Position numbers and translations under genes: made by a program. DNA of 64,000 bases from JAEZHK01 sp040768845 (GTDB lineage: Bacteria; Bacillota; Clostridia; Christensenellales; Aristaeellaceae). The notes beneath the pieces are model-generated. The model saw only the letters and a program-made list of their open reading frames with translations, was not told the origin of the DNA and searched no databases. Numbering within the stretch: position 1 is the stretch's first letter; each line of letters starts with the position of its first letter. The stretch is from positions 1 to 64,000 of the forward strand of contig JAXGME010000011.1 of the NCBI GenBank assembly GCA_040768845.1. Reading direction: 5' to 3'. This document shows positions 15,225 to 23,964 of the stretch, piece by piece.

Positions 15225-16556
15225 GTGTTTCCCAAAATTCTGATCGCGAACCGCGGCGAGATCGCGGTGCGCGTGATCCGCGCCTGCAAGGAGATGGGCA
15301 TCCAGACGGTGGCCGTGTTCTCCGAGGCCGACCGCGACGCGCTGCACGTGTCGCTGGCGGACGAGAGCGTGTGCATCGGCCCGCCGCCCGCCCGGGAGAG
15401 CTATCTCAACATGGATCGGGTGCTGTCGGCGGCGCTGGTCACCGGCGCGCAGGCGATCCACCCCGGCTACGGGCTTCTGTCCGAAAACGCGGAATTTGCG
15501 CGGCGCTGCGGCGAGCAGCGCATCAAATTCATCGGCCCGTCGCCGGAGACCATCCGCCGCATGGGCGACAAGGACGAGGCCCGCCGCACCATGCGCGCGG
15601 CAGGGGTGCCGGTGGTGCCCGGGTGTGATCTGCTTAAGAGCGCCGATCAGGCCCGCGCCGAGGCGGAGCGCGCGGGCCTTCCGGTGCTCATCAAGGCGCG
15701 CGCCGGCGGCGGCGGGCGCGGCATACGCCTCGTGGAACGGCGCGAGGATGTGGAGCGCGCGTTTCTCGCCGCCCGGGCCGAGGCACGCACCGCCTTTGGC
15801 GATGACGGCGTGTACCTGGAAAAGTACCTGACGCGGGTCAAGCACGTCGAGGTGCAGGTGATGGGGGACCGGGAGGGCAACGTGGTGTGCCTGGGCGAGC
15901 GGGACTGTTCCGCCCAGCGCAAGCACCAGAAGCTGATCGAGGAGAGCCCCGCGCCCACCGTGTCACCGGGCCTTCGGGAGGAACTGTCCCGAGCGGCGGC
16001 GGCGGCGGCCCGCGCCGTCGGCTACGAGGGGCTGGGCACCGTCGAGTTTCTGCTCACCGGAGACGGAAAATTCTACTTCATGGAGATGAACACGCGGCTT
16101 CAGGTGGAGCATCCGGTGACCGAAATGGTGTCCGGCGTCGATCTGGTCAAGTGGCAGATCCGCATCGCCGCGGGGGTGACCATGTCCTTTTCCCAGAGCG
16201 ATGTGCGCATCCGCGGCCACGCCATCGAATGCCGCATCAACGCGGAAAACCCCGCGGAGAACTTCCGGCCCTGCTGCGGAAGAATCGAGCTTTTGCACAT
16301 CCCCGGCGGTCCGTGGGTGCGCTTTGACACGGCGCTCTACCAGGGCTATCAGATGCCGCCCTACTACGATTCGATGGTGGGCAAGCTCATCGTCCACGCC
16401 GCGACCCGGGCCGAGGCTGTCCGCAAGATGCGCGCGGCGCTGTGCGAGATGGTGATTGAGGGCATCGACCATACGGGGGAACTCCATCAGGACCTTCTGG
16501 GCGAGGACGCCTTTTTGGACGGAAGCTACACCACATCCTTCCTGGAGGAACGATAA
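15225..16556 (+). CDS. accC: Biotin carboxylase subunit of acetyl-CoA carboxylase
   Basis: A 443-residue ATP-grasp enzyme that carboxylates the biotin of AccB. N-terminal KILIANRGEIAVRVIRACKE, ATP loop ARAGGGGRGIRLVE, metal and bicarbonate region ERDCSAQRKHQKLIEE, and MEMNTRLQVEHPVTE are all present. The start is GTG at 15225 with AGGAGG eight bases upstream. Confidence 0.95.
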   Translation: MFPKILIANRGEIAVRVIRACKEMGIQTVAVFSEADRDALHVSLADESVCIGPPPARESYLNMDRVLSAALVTGAQAIHPGYGLLSENAEFARRCGEQRIKFIGPSPETIRRMGDKDEARRTMRAAGVPVVPGCDLLKSADQARAEAERAGLPVLIKARAGGGGRGIRLVERREDVERAFLAARAEARTAFGDDGVYLEKYLTRVKHVEVQVMGDREGNVVCLGERDCSAQRKHQKLIEESPAPTVSPGLREELSRAAAAAARAVGYEGLGTVEFLLTGDGKFYFMEMNTRLQVEHPVTEMVSGVDLVKWQIRIAAGVTMSFSQSDVRIRGHAIECRINAENPAENFRPCCGRIELLHIPGGPWVRFDTALYQGYQMPPYYDSMVGKLIVHAATRAEAVRKMRAALCEMVIEGIDHTGELHQDLLGEDAFLDGSYTTSFLEER

Positions 16557-17393
16557 ATGCTGCCCAAGTATCTTTTCGGCAAGCCCAAAAACGCGCTGGA
16601 GGGCGAGAGCCGGGTGCCCGAGGCGCTGACCGAATGCCCCGGCTGTAAGGCCCGCATCTCCGATGCGGACCTCGAGGAGAACCTTCACGTATGCCGCCGC
16701 TGCGGTGCGCACCTGCGCCTGGGGGCCAGAAAGCGCATCGCCATCACCGTGGACGCGGACAGCTTCCGGGAAACCGACCGGGACATCACCTCGTCCAATC
16801 GGCTGAACTTTCCGGAGTACGACGATAAGCTCGAAAAGGCGCGGGCGATGAGCGGCGAAAATGAGGGCGTCGTGACCGGCACCGCCGCCATCGGCGGCAT
16901 CCGCTGCGCCGTGTTTGCGATGGACCCCAACTTCATGATGGGCTCCATGGGCACGGCGCTGGGCGAGAAGGTGACGCGCCTTTTTGAACGGGCCGAGGCC
17001 GAGGGCCTGCCGGTGGTGGGCTTTACGCTCTCCGGCGGCGCGCGGGTGCAGGAGGGCATCCTGTCGCTGATGCAGATGGCCAAGACAAGCGGCGCGGTGG
17101 AGCGGCACAGCCGCGCGGGCCTTCTCTACATCGCGGTGCTGACCGACCCGACCACCGGCGGCGTGGACGCCAGCTTTGCCACCCTGGGCGACATCCTGAT
17201 TGCCGAGCCCAAGGCGCTGATCGGCTTTGCGGGTCCCCGCGTGATCGAGCAGACCATCCGTCAGAAGCTGCCTGCGGGCTTTCAGCGCGCGGAATTCCAG
17301 ATGGAAAAGGGCTTTGTGGACATCATCTGCGACCGGCGGGCGCTTCGGGACCTGATCGGGCGCCTGCTGTCGCTGCATCAGGGGGTGGCCTGA
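16557..17393 (+). CDS. accD: Acetyl-CoA carboxylase carboxyltransferase beta subunit
   Basis: A 278-residue subunit. The N-terminal zinc ribbon has paired cysteines CPGCKA and CRRCGAH, and the crotonase-like core contains the substrate loop FTLSGGARVQEG. It forms the carboxyltransferase with AccA, whose gene overlaps by one base. Confidence 0.95.
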   Translation: MLPKYLFGKPKNALEGESRVPEALTECPGCKARISDADLEENLHVCRRCGAHLRLGARKRIAITVDADSFRETDRDITSSNRLNFPEYDDKLEKARAMSGENEGVVTGTAAIGGIRCAVFAMDPNFMMGSMGTALGEKVTRLFERAEAEGLPVVGFTLSGGARVQEGILSLMQMAKTSGAVERHSRAGLLYIAVLTDPTTGGVDASFATLGDILIAEPKALIGFAGPRVIEQTIRQKLPAGFQRAEFQMEKGFVDIICDRRALRDLIGRLLSLHQGVA

Positions 17394-18169
17394 TGGACGC
17401 ATACGGCCGCGTACAGGCGGCGCGGGCCAAGAACCGCCAGACCGCGACGGACTTCATCCGCGCGGTGTTCGACGATTTTGTGGAACTGCACGGCGACCGC
17501 CGCTTCGCGGACGACCACGCCATCGTGGCGGGCATCGCCAGGCTCACCGGGCGGCCGGTCACGGTGATCGGCATTGAAAAGGGACGGGACACCCAGGAGC
17601 GCGTCAAGCGCAACTTCGGTTCTGCCCACCCGGAGGGATACCACAAGGCCATTCGCCACTTCCGTCAGGCGGAGAAGTTTCGCAGGCCGGTGGTCTGTTT
17701 TGTGGATACCGCCGGGGCGTACTGCGGCATCGGCGCGGAGGAGCGCGGCCAGGGTCCGGCCATCGCCGAGAGCATTCGCACGCTGATGGGGCTGGCGGTT
17801 CCGGTCGTTTCGGTGATCATCGGCGAGGGCGGCTCCGGCGGCGCGCTGGCGCTGGCCGCCGCCAACGAGGTGTGGATGCTGGAAAACGCGGTGTACTCGG
17901 TGATTTCGCCGGAGGGTGCGGCCTCCATTATCTGGAAGGACGCCAAGCGCGTCCGGGAGGCCTCCGAATGCCTGAAGCTGACCGCCCGCGACCTAAAGCA
18001 GCTGGGCGTGATCGAGCGGGTGTTCGAGGAGGGCGATACCGCCCTGACCAACGAGCGCCTGAAAGGCGCGCTGGCGGAAACCCTGACCCATTACGCCGGG
18101 ATGGATGCTTCGGCGCTGGTTGAGCAGCGATACCGGAAATTCAGAGCCATCGGAGGGCAGGCGCTATGA
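17393..18169 (+). CDS. accA: Acetyl-CoA carboxylase carboxyltransferase alpha subunit
   Basis: A 258-residue crotonase-fold subunit with the oxyanion-hole region IIGEGGSGGALALAAAN and FVDTAGAYCGIGAEERGQG. It is shorter than the E. coli protein (319) because the N-terminal helical part is reduced, as in many Bacillota. It completes the accB-C-D-A set of the operon. Confidence 0.94.
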   Translation: MDAYGRVQAARAKNRQTATDFIRAVFDDFVELHGDRRFADDHAIVAGIARLTGRPVTVIGIEKGRDTQERVKRNFGSAHPEGYHKAIRHFRQAEKFRRPVVCFVDTAGAYCGIGAEERGQGPAIAESIRTLMGLAVPVVSVIIGEGGSGGALALAAANEVWMLENAVYSVISPEGAASIIWKDAKRVREASECLKLTARDLKQLGVIERVFEEGDTALTNERLKGALAETLTHYAGMDASALVEQRYRKFRAIGGQAL

Positions 18170-19005
18170 TCGCGATCGTGACCGACAGTTCGGCCCACCT
18201 GTTTCGGGAGGAAGCGGAGGCGCTGGGCATTACGGTGGTGCCCATGAACTATTCGCTGGAGGGAAAGCAGCCCTTCCTGGAAAGCTATATGGATGAAAAC
18301 GGCGATTACGAGCGCCTGGTGGAGTCAAACATCGAGCATTTGCGCACATCCCAGGCCGGCCTGGCGGCGTTTGCCGGCGTGTTTGCGGAGCTGATCGAAT
18401 CCGGCGCGGACATTTTGTGCCTGACCATCTCCTCGCGCCTCAGCGGCACCTTCGGCAACGCCAGCATGGCCGCGCGGGAATTTCCCGCCGGGCGCATCCG
18501 GGTGGTGGATTCCCTGACCACCAGCGGCGGGCTCTACCAGATGCTGCTGGAGGGGCGCAGGCTGCTGAACGAGGGCAAATCGCTGGAGGAGACCGCCGAT
18601 CACCTCAACGCGCTGCGCGCCCGTGTGCGAATCACCTTCACCGTGGACGACATCACGCCGCTTCGCAAGAGCGGCCGTCTGGGCGGGGTGCGCCTCTCGA
18701 TTTCGACCATTCTGAACATCCGGCCGGTGCTCCGCTGCATTGATGGTTCCATCGTGGCTACGGGCGTCGTCCGCGGGCGGGGCGAGCAGCTCAAGACGCT
18801 GGTGGACAGCCTGCCCAAGACGCCCTGCGACTGCCTGGTGGAGGGCTTCCTCGCGAAGGAACAGATGGCGGCGCTCAAGGCCAGGGTGGAGGCCCGGGGG
18901 CACCGGGCGCAGGTGCGCCCCATCGGGCCGGTGCTGGGCATCCATCTGGGGCGCGGCTGCCTGGGCGTCAGCTGGATTGACCGCGCCGAAAGCTCCGGCG
19001 CCTGA
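18166..19005 (+). CDS. DegV-family (FakB-like) fatty-acid-binding protein
   Basis: A 279-residue DegV protein. N-terminal TDSSAHL and the ISSRLSGTFGNA and SIST motifs around the lipid carboxylate site are typical. The family binds a fatty acid, and the FakB members present it to the kinase FakA for phosphorylation. It overlaps accA by four bases, so it is the last gene of the fatty-acid operon. No fakA is in the window. Confidence 0.88.
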   Translation: MIAIVTDSSAHLFREEAEALGITVVPMNYSLEGKQPFLESYMDENGDYERLVESNIEHLRTSQAGLAAFAGVFAELIESGADILCLTISSRLSGTFGNASMAAREFPAGRIRVVDSLTTSGGLYQMLLEGRRLLNEGKSLEETADHLNALRARVRITFTVDDITPLRKSGRLGGVRLSISTILNIRPVLRCIDGSIVATGVVRGRGEQLKTLVDSLPKTPCDCLVEGFLAKEQMAALKARVEARGHRAQVRPIGPVLGIHLGRGCLGVSWIDRAESSGA

Positions 19006-19026
19006 CGCGCGCGGCCCGTCTTTCGA

Positions 19027-19056
19027 CGCCCCTCCCGCAATCAAGCGGGAGGGGCG
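19027..19056 (+). terminator. Hairpin at the end of the fatty-acid operon
   Basis: A perfect 12-bp GC-rich stem (19027-19038 with 19045-19056) and 6-base loop, 20 bases after the degV stop. There is no U-run, so it may protect the message end rather than terminate by itself. Confidence 0.55.
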
Positions 19057-19124
19057 CCGTGCTGAGTGCGTGGCGCCGCCCGGGTTAAAAACCGGATACA
19101 CACCCCTTGCGGCGGTGTTTGGTA

Positions 19125-19153
19125 TTGCAATTCGACACCCCATCTGATAAAAT
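19125..19153 (+). promoter_or_regulatory. Promoter of the Rnf-like operon
   Basis: TTGCAA (19125-19130), 17 bases, TAAAAT (19148-19153). The predicted start, near 19160, is only a few bases from the first ATG at 19163. Confidence 0.6.
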
Positions 19154-19162
19154 ATTACCGAT

Positions 19163-19558
19163 ATGGCGGACGCGAAGAAGAAATTGCCGATGACGGGTCG
19201 GGATATGATCCTCGCGCTGGCGGTGGTTGCCGCGGCGCTGGTTCTTTATTTCATTTTCGGGCGCGCGCATCCCGCCGGCGCTGCGTATGTGAACGTCTAC
19301 ATCGGAAACGGCGGCGAGCCCTACCGGCACGTGCCGCTCAGTGAGGACGCGACCATACGCATCGATCAGGGCGATGGAAGGATCAATGTGGTGGAAATCA
19401 AGGATGGCGGCGTTTCGATGGCCTACTCCACCTGCGCCAATCAGGACTGCGTTCACCAGGGCGTCGTCACGGACGAGAGCCGCAAGCATCGCCCGCTGGG
19501 GGACTGGATCGTCTGCCTGCCCAACGGCGTGTCGATTGAGCTGGCGGAGGGTCCATGA
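19163..19558 (+). CDS. NusG domain II-containing membrane-anchored protein
   Basis: 131 residues: a short basic start, one membrane segment (about residues 15-33) and an extracytoplasmic NusG-II domain with STCANQDCVHQG. Proteins of this kind occur beside ApbE and Rnf or flavin-transfer genes in Bacillota; their job is unknown. The ATG at 19163 has no ribosome site and lies almost on the predicted transcript start, so the message may be leaderless, or the true start is the ATG at 19191 (MTGRDMIL). Confidence 0.8.
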   Translation: MADAKKKLPMTGRDMILALAVVAAALVLYFIFGRAHPAGAAYVNVYIGNGGEPYRHVPLSEDATIRIDQGDGRINVVEIKDGGVSMAYSTCANQDCVHQGVVTDESRKHRPLGDWIVCLPNGVSIELAEGP

Positions 19559-20061
19559 GCACCCGAACGCTTTCCAGAATGGCGCTTCTGTCGTCCGCCA
19601 TGCTGGTGCTCTCCTACATCGAGCGGCAGATTCCCGCGGTTTCGGCAATTCCCGGCATCCGGCTGGGGTTGGCCAATACGGTATTGCTCTACGCGATCTA
19701 TCTGATGCGCCCCAAGGCCGCGTGGGCGCTGATGGTCGTCAAGGTGGGCATCGCGGGGCTGGTGTACATGAACGGCATGGCCATGGCCTTCAGCCTCGGC
19801 GGCGGCGCGCTGAGCCTCGCCGTGATGTACCTGGCAAGGCGCGTGAAGGGCATTTCCATCGTCGGCGTATCCATCCTGGGCGCGGTGTTTCACATCGCGG
19901 GGCAGTTGGGTACGGCCGCGCTGATCGTCCACGTCCGGGCGGACGCGCTGATGGCCGTGCTGCCGCTGTATATGGCGCTTTCCGCCGCCACGGGTTTGAT
20001 TACCGGAATTGCGGCAAAATACGTAAACGCTGCGCTTGAGAAATCGGGGTGGACCAAATGA
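19555..20061 (+). CDS. Gx-transporter / heptaprenyl diphosphate synthase component I-like membrane protein
   Basis: 168 residues, almost all membrane helices (five or six). It resembles the Gx transporter family, often named heptaprenyl diphosphate synthase component I, with PGIRLGLANTVLLYAIYL near residue 35. The family sits next to ApbE and NusG-II genes in many anaerobes; the substrate is unknown. Start overlaps the previous stop (ATGA). Confidence 0.8.
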   Translation: MSTRTLSRMALLSSAMLVLSYIERQIPAVSAIPGIRLGLANTVLLYAIYLMRPKAAWALMVVKVGIAGLVYMNGMAMAFSLGGGALSLAVMYLARRVKGISIVGVSILGAVFHIAGQLGTAALIVHVRADALMAVLPLYMALSAATGLITGIAAKYVNAALEKSGWTK

Positions 20062-21044
20062 TCAAAAAACTGCTGGCGCTTTGCCTCGCGCTGACGCTGC
20101 TCGGCGGCTGTCAGGCTTCCAGGGCGCTGGAGAAAAAATCGGTGGTCGGGTTTTATTTTGACACGGTGATCACGCTTTCGGCCTACGTTGAGGATGACGC
20201 GCCCCTCAAAGAGGCGCTGGACGAATGCGCCCGGTACGAGAAGCTGTTTTCAAGGACCGTGGAGGGCAGCGACGTATGGCGCATCAACGAGGCGGGCGGC
20301 CCCATCGCGGTTGCGCCCGAAACGGCGGAGATGCTCCGGGAGGGGCTGAAGATCAGCGAAGCCTCCGGGGGCGCCTTTGATCCGACGGTGGAGCCGGAAA
20401 CGAAGCTGTGGAATTTTTCCGCGGAAACCCCGGCGCTGCCGGACGCGCAGGCGCTGGCGGAAGCCGCGACCCATGTGGACTACCGCAAGTTGGTCCTGGA
20501 CGGCGATACCGTGTCGCTGCCCGACGACATGGGGCTGGATCTGGGCGGCATTGCGAAGGGCTATATTGCCGACCGGCTGTCCGAATTTCTGCGCGCGCGG
20601 GGCGTGTCCAGCGCGCTGATCAACCTGGGCGGCAACGTGCTGACCATTGGCCGCCGTGCCACCGACGACCAGCCTTGGGTGGTGGGCATCCAGGACCCCG
20701 AGGCCGAGGGCGGCGCCAACAAGGTGACCTTCCGCGCCGAGAATCTTTCGGTGGTCACCAGCGGCAACTATCAGCGGTTCTTCATTATGAATGGCATCCG
20801 TTATCATCACCTGCTGGACCCGGCGACGGGCTGGCCGGTGGAAAACGGTCTGGATTCCGTCACCATCCTTTCGGAGAGCTCCGCGGTGGGCGACGCCCTG
20901 TCCACCGCCTGCTATGTGCTGGGGCTCGACAAGGGGATGGAGCTGGTCAAACAGTATGACGGGGTTGACGCGGTTTTCATCGGCACCGACGGTTCGGTGA
21001 CCATGACGGATGGCGCAAAGGCGCTCGTCGCTGACGAGCCCTAA
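20058..21044 (+). CDS. apbE: FAD:protein FMN transferase (lipoprotein)
   Basis: A 328-residue ApbE. The signal peptide ends in a lipobox LLGGC, so it is anchored on the outer face of the membrane. It moves FMN from FAD to a Thr in the target motif of RnfG and RnfD. Family signs: FDTVITLSAY, LDLGGIAKGYIADRL, LINLGGNVLTIGRR, and HHLLDPATGWP. The ATG at 20058 overlaps the previous stop and has GGGGTGG upstream. Its likely targets, RnfG and RnfD, are encoded just downstream. Confidence 0.93.
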   Translation: MIKKLLALCLALTLLGGCQASRALEKKSVVGFYFDTVITLSAYVEDDAPLKEALDECARYEKLFSRTVEGSDVWRINEAGGPIAVAPETAEMLREGLKISEASGGAFDPTVEPETKLWNFSAETPALPDAQALAEAATHVDYRKLVLDGDTVSLPDDMGLDLGGIAKGYIADRLSEFLRARGVSSALINLGGNVLTIGRRATDDQPWVVGIQDPEAEGGANKVTFRAENLSVVTSGNYQRFFIMNGIRYHHLLDPATGWPVENGLDSVTILSESSAVGDALSTACYVLGLDKGMELVKQYDGVDAVFIGTDGSVTMTDGAKALVADEP

Positions 21045-21061
21045 ACTCGAGGAGGCGTAAC

Positions 21062-21721
21062 ATGGAAAAGCAAATGCCGGTATGGGCGTCGGTTCTGGTG
21101 ATCGCGGTGGTGTCGGCCCTGCTGCTCGTATCCACCCACCTGGTGACTCAGGTCTACGCGCTGCCCGAAGGCACCGTCGGCAAGGACAGCCCCCAGGGCG
21201 CGGCGATGGCCGCGGCCGAGCAGTTTGTGCCCGTGGAGCTCGCCGCGGACACCGGCCTTGACAGCTGCTATGAGGGTCGGGCCGACGGCCAGACCGTGGG
21301 GTACGTTGCCCAGGCCACCGTCAAGGGCTACGGCGGTCCGGTTGAGCTGGTGGTAGGCATGGATATGAACGGCGCGCTGACCGGCATCAGCGTGGGCGGT
21401 GAGCAGTTCAACGAAACACCGGGCCTGGGCGCCAAGGCCAAGGATGCCGAATTTACGGATCAGTTTGTCGGCCTTAAGACGCCGGTCGGCCTGGGGCAGG
21501 GCGGCGCAGCCGACGATTCGGCGGATGCAGCCTCCAGCGCCACGGCGGACGCGTCCTCCAGCGCGACGACGGAGACCCCGGCGGCCGCGACCCCGGCCGC
21601 GGAGGCCGCCTCCACCGTCGATGCGATCAGCGGGGCGACGATTACCTCCACCGCGGTGGTGAACGGCGTCAACCAGTGCGCGGAATTCATGAATACCCTG
21701 CTGGCCAGCAGGAACGGCTAA
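21062..21721 (+). CDS. rnfG: Rnf-like complex subunit G (covalent FMN protein)
   Basis: 219 residues: one N-terminal membrane helix (about 8-30) and an outside FMN-binding domain. The flavinylation motif SGATITSTAV, whose second Thr takes FMN, is near residue 195, and TPGLGAKAKD is also typical. Between them is an Ala/Ser/Thr-rich run of about 40 residues not found in standard RnfG. AGGAGG precedes the ATG. It is placed first of the rnf genes here. Confidence 0.9.
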   Translation: MEKQMPVWASVLVIAVVSALLLVSTHLVTQVYALPEGTVGKDSPQGAAMAAAEQFVPVELAADTGLDSCYEGRADGQTVGYVAQATVKGYGGPVELVVGMDMNGALTGISVGGEQFNETPGLGAKAKDAEFTDQFVGLKTPVGLGQGGAADDSADAASSATADASSSATTETPAAATPAAEAASTVDAISGATITSTAVVNGVNQCAEFMNTLLASRNG

Positions 21722-21748
21722 GGCCAGACGGGAGGCGTGAAATAGATC

Positions 21749-23059
21749 ATGCATAAGAGCAAATTCTGGGGTGGCGTCCATCCGCTGGGCGGGGAGGGCT
21801 CCGGCAAGGGGCCGACGAAAAACCTGTCCACGGAGGCGTTTGCCCCCAAGTCGGTGCGCATCCCGATGAACATGCATCTGGGCGCGCCGTCCAGCCCCTG
21901 CGTCCAAAAGGGCGACCGCGTGCGGATCGGCCAGCTGATTGCGGAAGCGGTGGGCCCGCTGGGCGTCAAGGTGCACGCCAGCGTATCCGGCGTTGTGACC
22001 GACGTCCGGGCGGCGTCGGGCGGTGAACCCGCCAGCATCGCCATTGAAAACGACTTTGCAAACGAGTGGGTTGAGCTGACACCCCTTTGCGATGTGGAGA
22101 CCTGCGAGACCGAGGCCATTTTGCCCGCCATTCAGGCGGCGGGGCTGTGCGGCATGGGCGGCGCGGGCTTTCCCACCCACGTCAAGATGTGTATTCCCTG
22201 CGGCGACCTGTGCGAAATGGTGATTCTGAACGGCGCGGAGTGCGAAACCCACCTGACCAGCGACCATCGCCTGATGGTGGAGCAGCCCGATCGCGTGGTG
22301 GCGGGCCTCGTCGCCGCGATGCGCGCCTTCGGGTCCGGAAAGGGCATTATCGCCATTGAGGACAACAAGCCCGACGCCATTGAGGCGATCCGCAAAGCCG
22401 CGGAGGGCAAGCGCGGCATCACCGTCAAGGCACTGGCCACACGCTACCCGCAGGGCGGTGAGAAGCAGCTGATTCAGGCGGTGGCGGGCCGGGAAGTCCC
22501 GGCCGGCAAGCTGCCCATCGACGCGGGCGTGGTGGTCATCAACGTGGCCTCTTCGGCGGCCATCGCCGATGCGGTGGAAAAGGGAAGGCCGCTGGTGGAC
22601 CGCATCATCACCGTAACCGGCCGCGTGAAGCGGCCCGCCAACCTTCGGGTGCCCATCGGCGCGTCCGTGGGCGAGATTCTGGACTTCTGCGGCGGCGTCG
22701 AGGCGGGGGCAAAGGTCGTGCTGGGCGGCGCGATGATGGGCCCCTGCGCCGCCGGGCCGGAGACGCCCATCGGCAAGGGGACCGGCGGCATCGTGGTCTA
22801 CCGGCCCGAGGACGTGCCCGATCCCACGCCCTGCATCCGGTGCGGCCGCTGTACCGAGGTGTGCCCCATCGGCCTCGTGCCCTATGAAATGGAGGGCTTC
22901 ATCCTCGCCAAAAGGCTGGGCGACGCGGAGAAAATCGGCGTGATGGACTGCATCCTCTGCGGCTGCTGCTCCTACATCTGTCCGGCCCGGCGGCACCTGA
23001 CCCCCGCATTCCGGGATGCCCGCGGGCAGATCCTTGCGGAAAGGAGAAAGCAGAAATGA
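21749..23059 (+). CDS. rnfC: Rnf-like complex subunit C (NADH/FMN, 4Fe-4S)
   Basis: 436 residues, peripheral on the cytoplasmic side. The Nqo1-like nucleotide/FMN region has LCGMGGAGFPTHVKM and ILNGAECETHLTSD. Two [4Fe-4S] motifs are complete: CIRCGRCTEVCP and CILCGCCSYICP. So the NADH-side redox centres of a normal RnfC are kept. GGGAGG lies rather far (13 bases) from the ATG at 21749. It overlaps rnfD by four bases. Confidence 0.93.
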   Translation: MHKSKFWGGVHPLGGEGSGKGPTKNLSTEAFAPKSVRIPMNMHLGAPSSPCVQKGDRVRIGQLIAEAVGPLGVKVHASVSGVVTDVRAASGGEPASIAIENDFANEWVELTPLCDVETCETEAILPAIQAAGLCGMGGAGFPTHVKMCIPCGDLCEMVILNGAECETHLTSDHRLMVEQPDRVVAGLVAAMRAFGSGKGIIAIEDNKPDAIEAIRKAAEGKRGITVKALATRYPQGGEKQLIQAVAGREVPAGKLPIDAGVVVINVASSAAIADAVEKGRPLVDRIITVTGRVKRPANLRVPIGASVGEILDFCGGVEAGAKVVLGGAMMGPCAAGPETPIGKGTGGIVVYRPEDVPDPTPCIRCGRCTEVCPIGLVPYEMEGFILAKRLGDAEKIGVMDCILCGCCSYICPARRHLTPAFRDARGQILAERRKQK

Positions 23060-23964
23060 AATACTTCGTTTCAAACCCGCCGCACGTGCTCTCGCCCGTT
23101 TCTACCCAGAGGCTGATGCTCAACGTACTGCTCTCCCTGGTGCCCTGCGCGGCGCTGGGCGTGTACAACTTCGGGCTGCCCGCGCTGTGGGTGCTGCTGG
23201 TCTCCGCCGCCGCTGCCGCTGTGGCGGAGGCACTCTGGCAGGCGCTGACGCACAGGCCCGTCCGGGTGGGCGACCTGTCCGCGCTGGTGACGGGGCTTTT
23301 GCTGGGCCTCACGCTCCCGCCCTCCACGCCGCTGTGGATGGCGGCGGTGGGCAGCGCGTTTTCGATCATCGTGGCAAAGCAGTTCTTTGGCGGCCTGGGC
23401 CACAATTTCATGAACCCCGCGCTGGTCGGCCGTGCGATGCTTCTGGTCTCCTGGCCCGCCGCGATGAGCCTTTACGTGGCGCCGGGCGCGGACGCCGTAT
23501 CCTCGGCTACGCCGCTGGCCCAGAGCTTCTCTTGGACGGACCTTTTCATGGGCAACATCCCCGGCACCATCGGCGAGGTCAGCAAGCTGATGATCCTGGC
23601 GGGGCTCGTGTGGCTCCTGGTCACCCGCACCATCAGCATCCGGATTCCGCTGTCTATGGTCGCGGGCGCCTGCCTCGCCGCCTGGGCGGTGGGGGAGAAC
23701 CCGCTCTCCGCGATGCTCTCGGGCGGGTTGCTGTTTGCCGCGGTGTTCATGGCGACGGATTACGTATCCGGCCCGCGTCCCGGCCCGGGGCAGTGGGTGT
23801 TTGGTCTCGGCTGCGGCGTGCTGACGGTTCTGATGCGGCGCTTTGGCACCTATCCCGAGGGCGTGACCTTTGCGATCCTTACGATGAATGCGCTGACGCC
23901 GCTGATCGACCGGTCGATCCGGCCGCGCATCTACGGCCACAAGAGGAGGGAGCGCCATGCATAG
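23056..23964 (+). CDS. rnfD: Rnf-like complex subunit D (membrane, covalent FMN)
   Basis: 302 residues, about eight to ten membrane helices. Motif DAVSSATPLAQ contains the Thr that carries covalent FMN in RnfD/NqrB. N-terminal SNPPHVLSPVSTQRLMLNVL and GGLGHNFMNPALVGRA are typical. It overlaps both neighbours. Confidence 0.92.
   Translation: MKYFVSNPPHVLSPVSTQRLMLNVLLSLVPCAALGVYNFGLPALWVLLVSAAAAAVAEALWQALTHRPVRVGDLSALVTGLLLGLTLPPSTPLWMAAVGSAFSIIVAKQFFGGLGHNFMNPALVGRAMLLVSWPAAMSLYVAPGADAVSSATPLAQSFSWTDLFMGNIPGTIGEVSKLMILAGLVWLLVTRTISIRIPLSMVAGACLAAWAVGENPLSAMLSGGLLFAAVFMATDYVSGPRPGPGQWVFGLGCGVLTVLMRRFGTYPEGVTFAILTMNALTPLIDRSIRPRIYGHKRRERHA

Noticed and set aside
21041..23074. 677-residue minus-strand open frame
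   Set aside because: Antisense of rnfG and rnfC, which have complete cofactor motifs.
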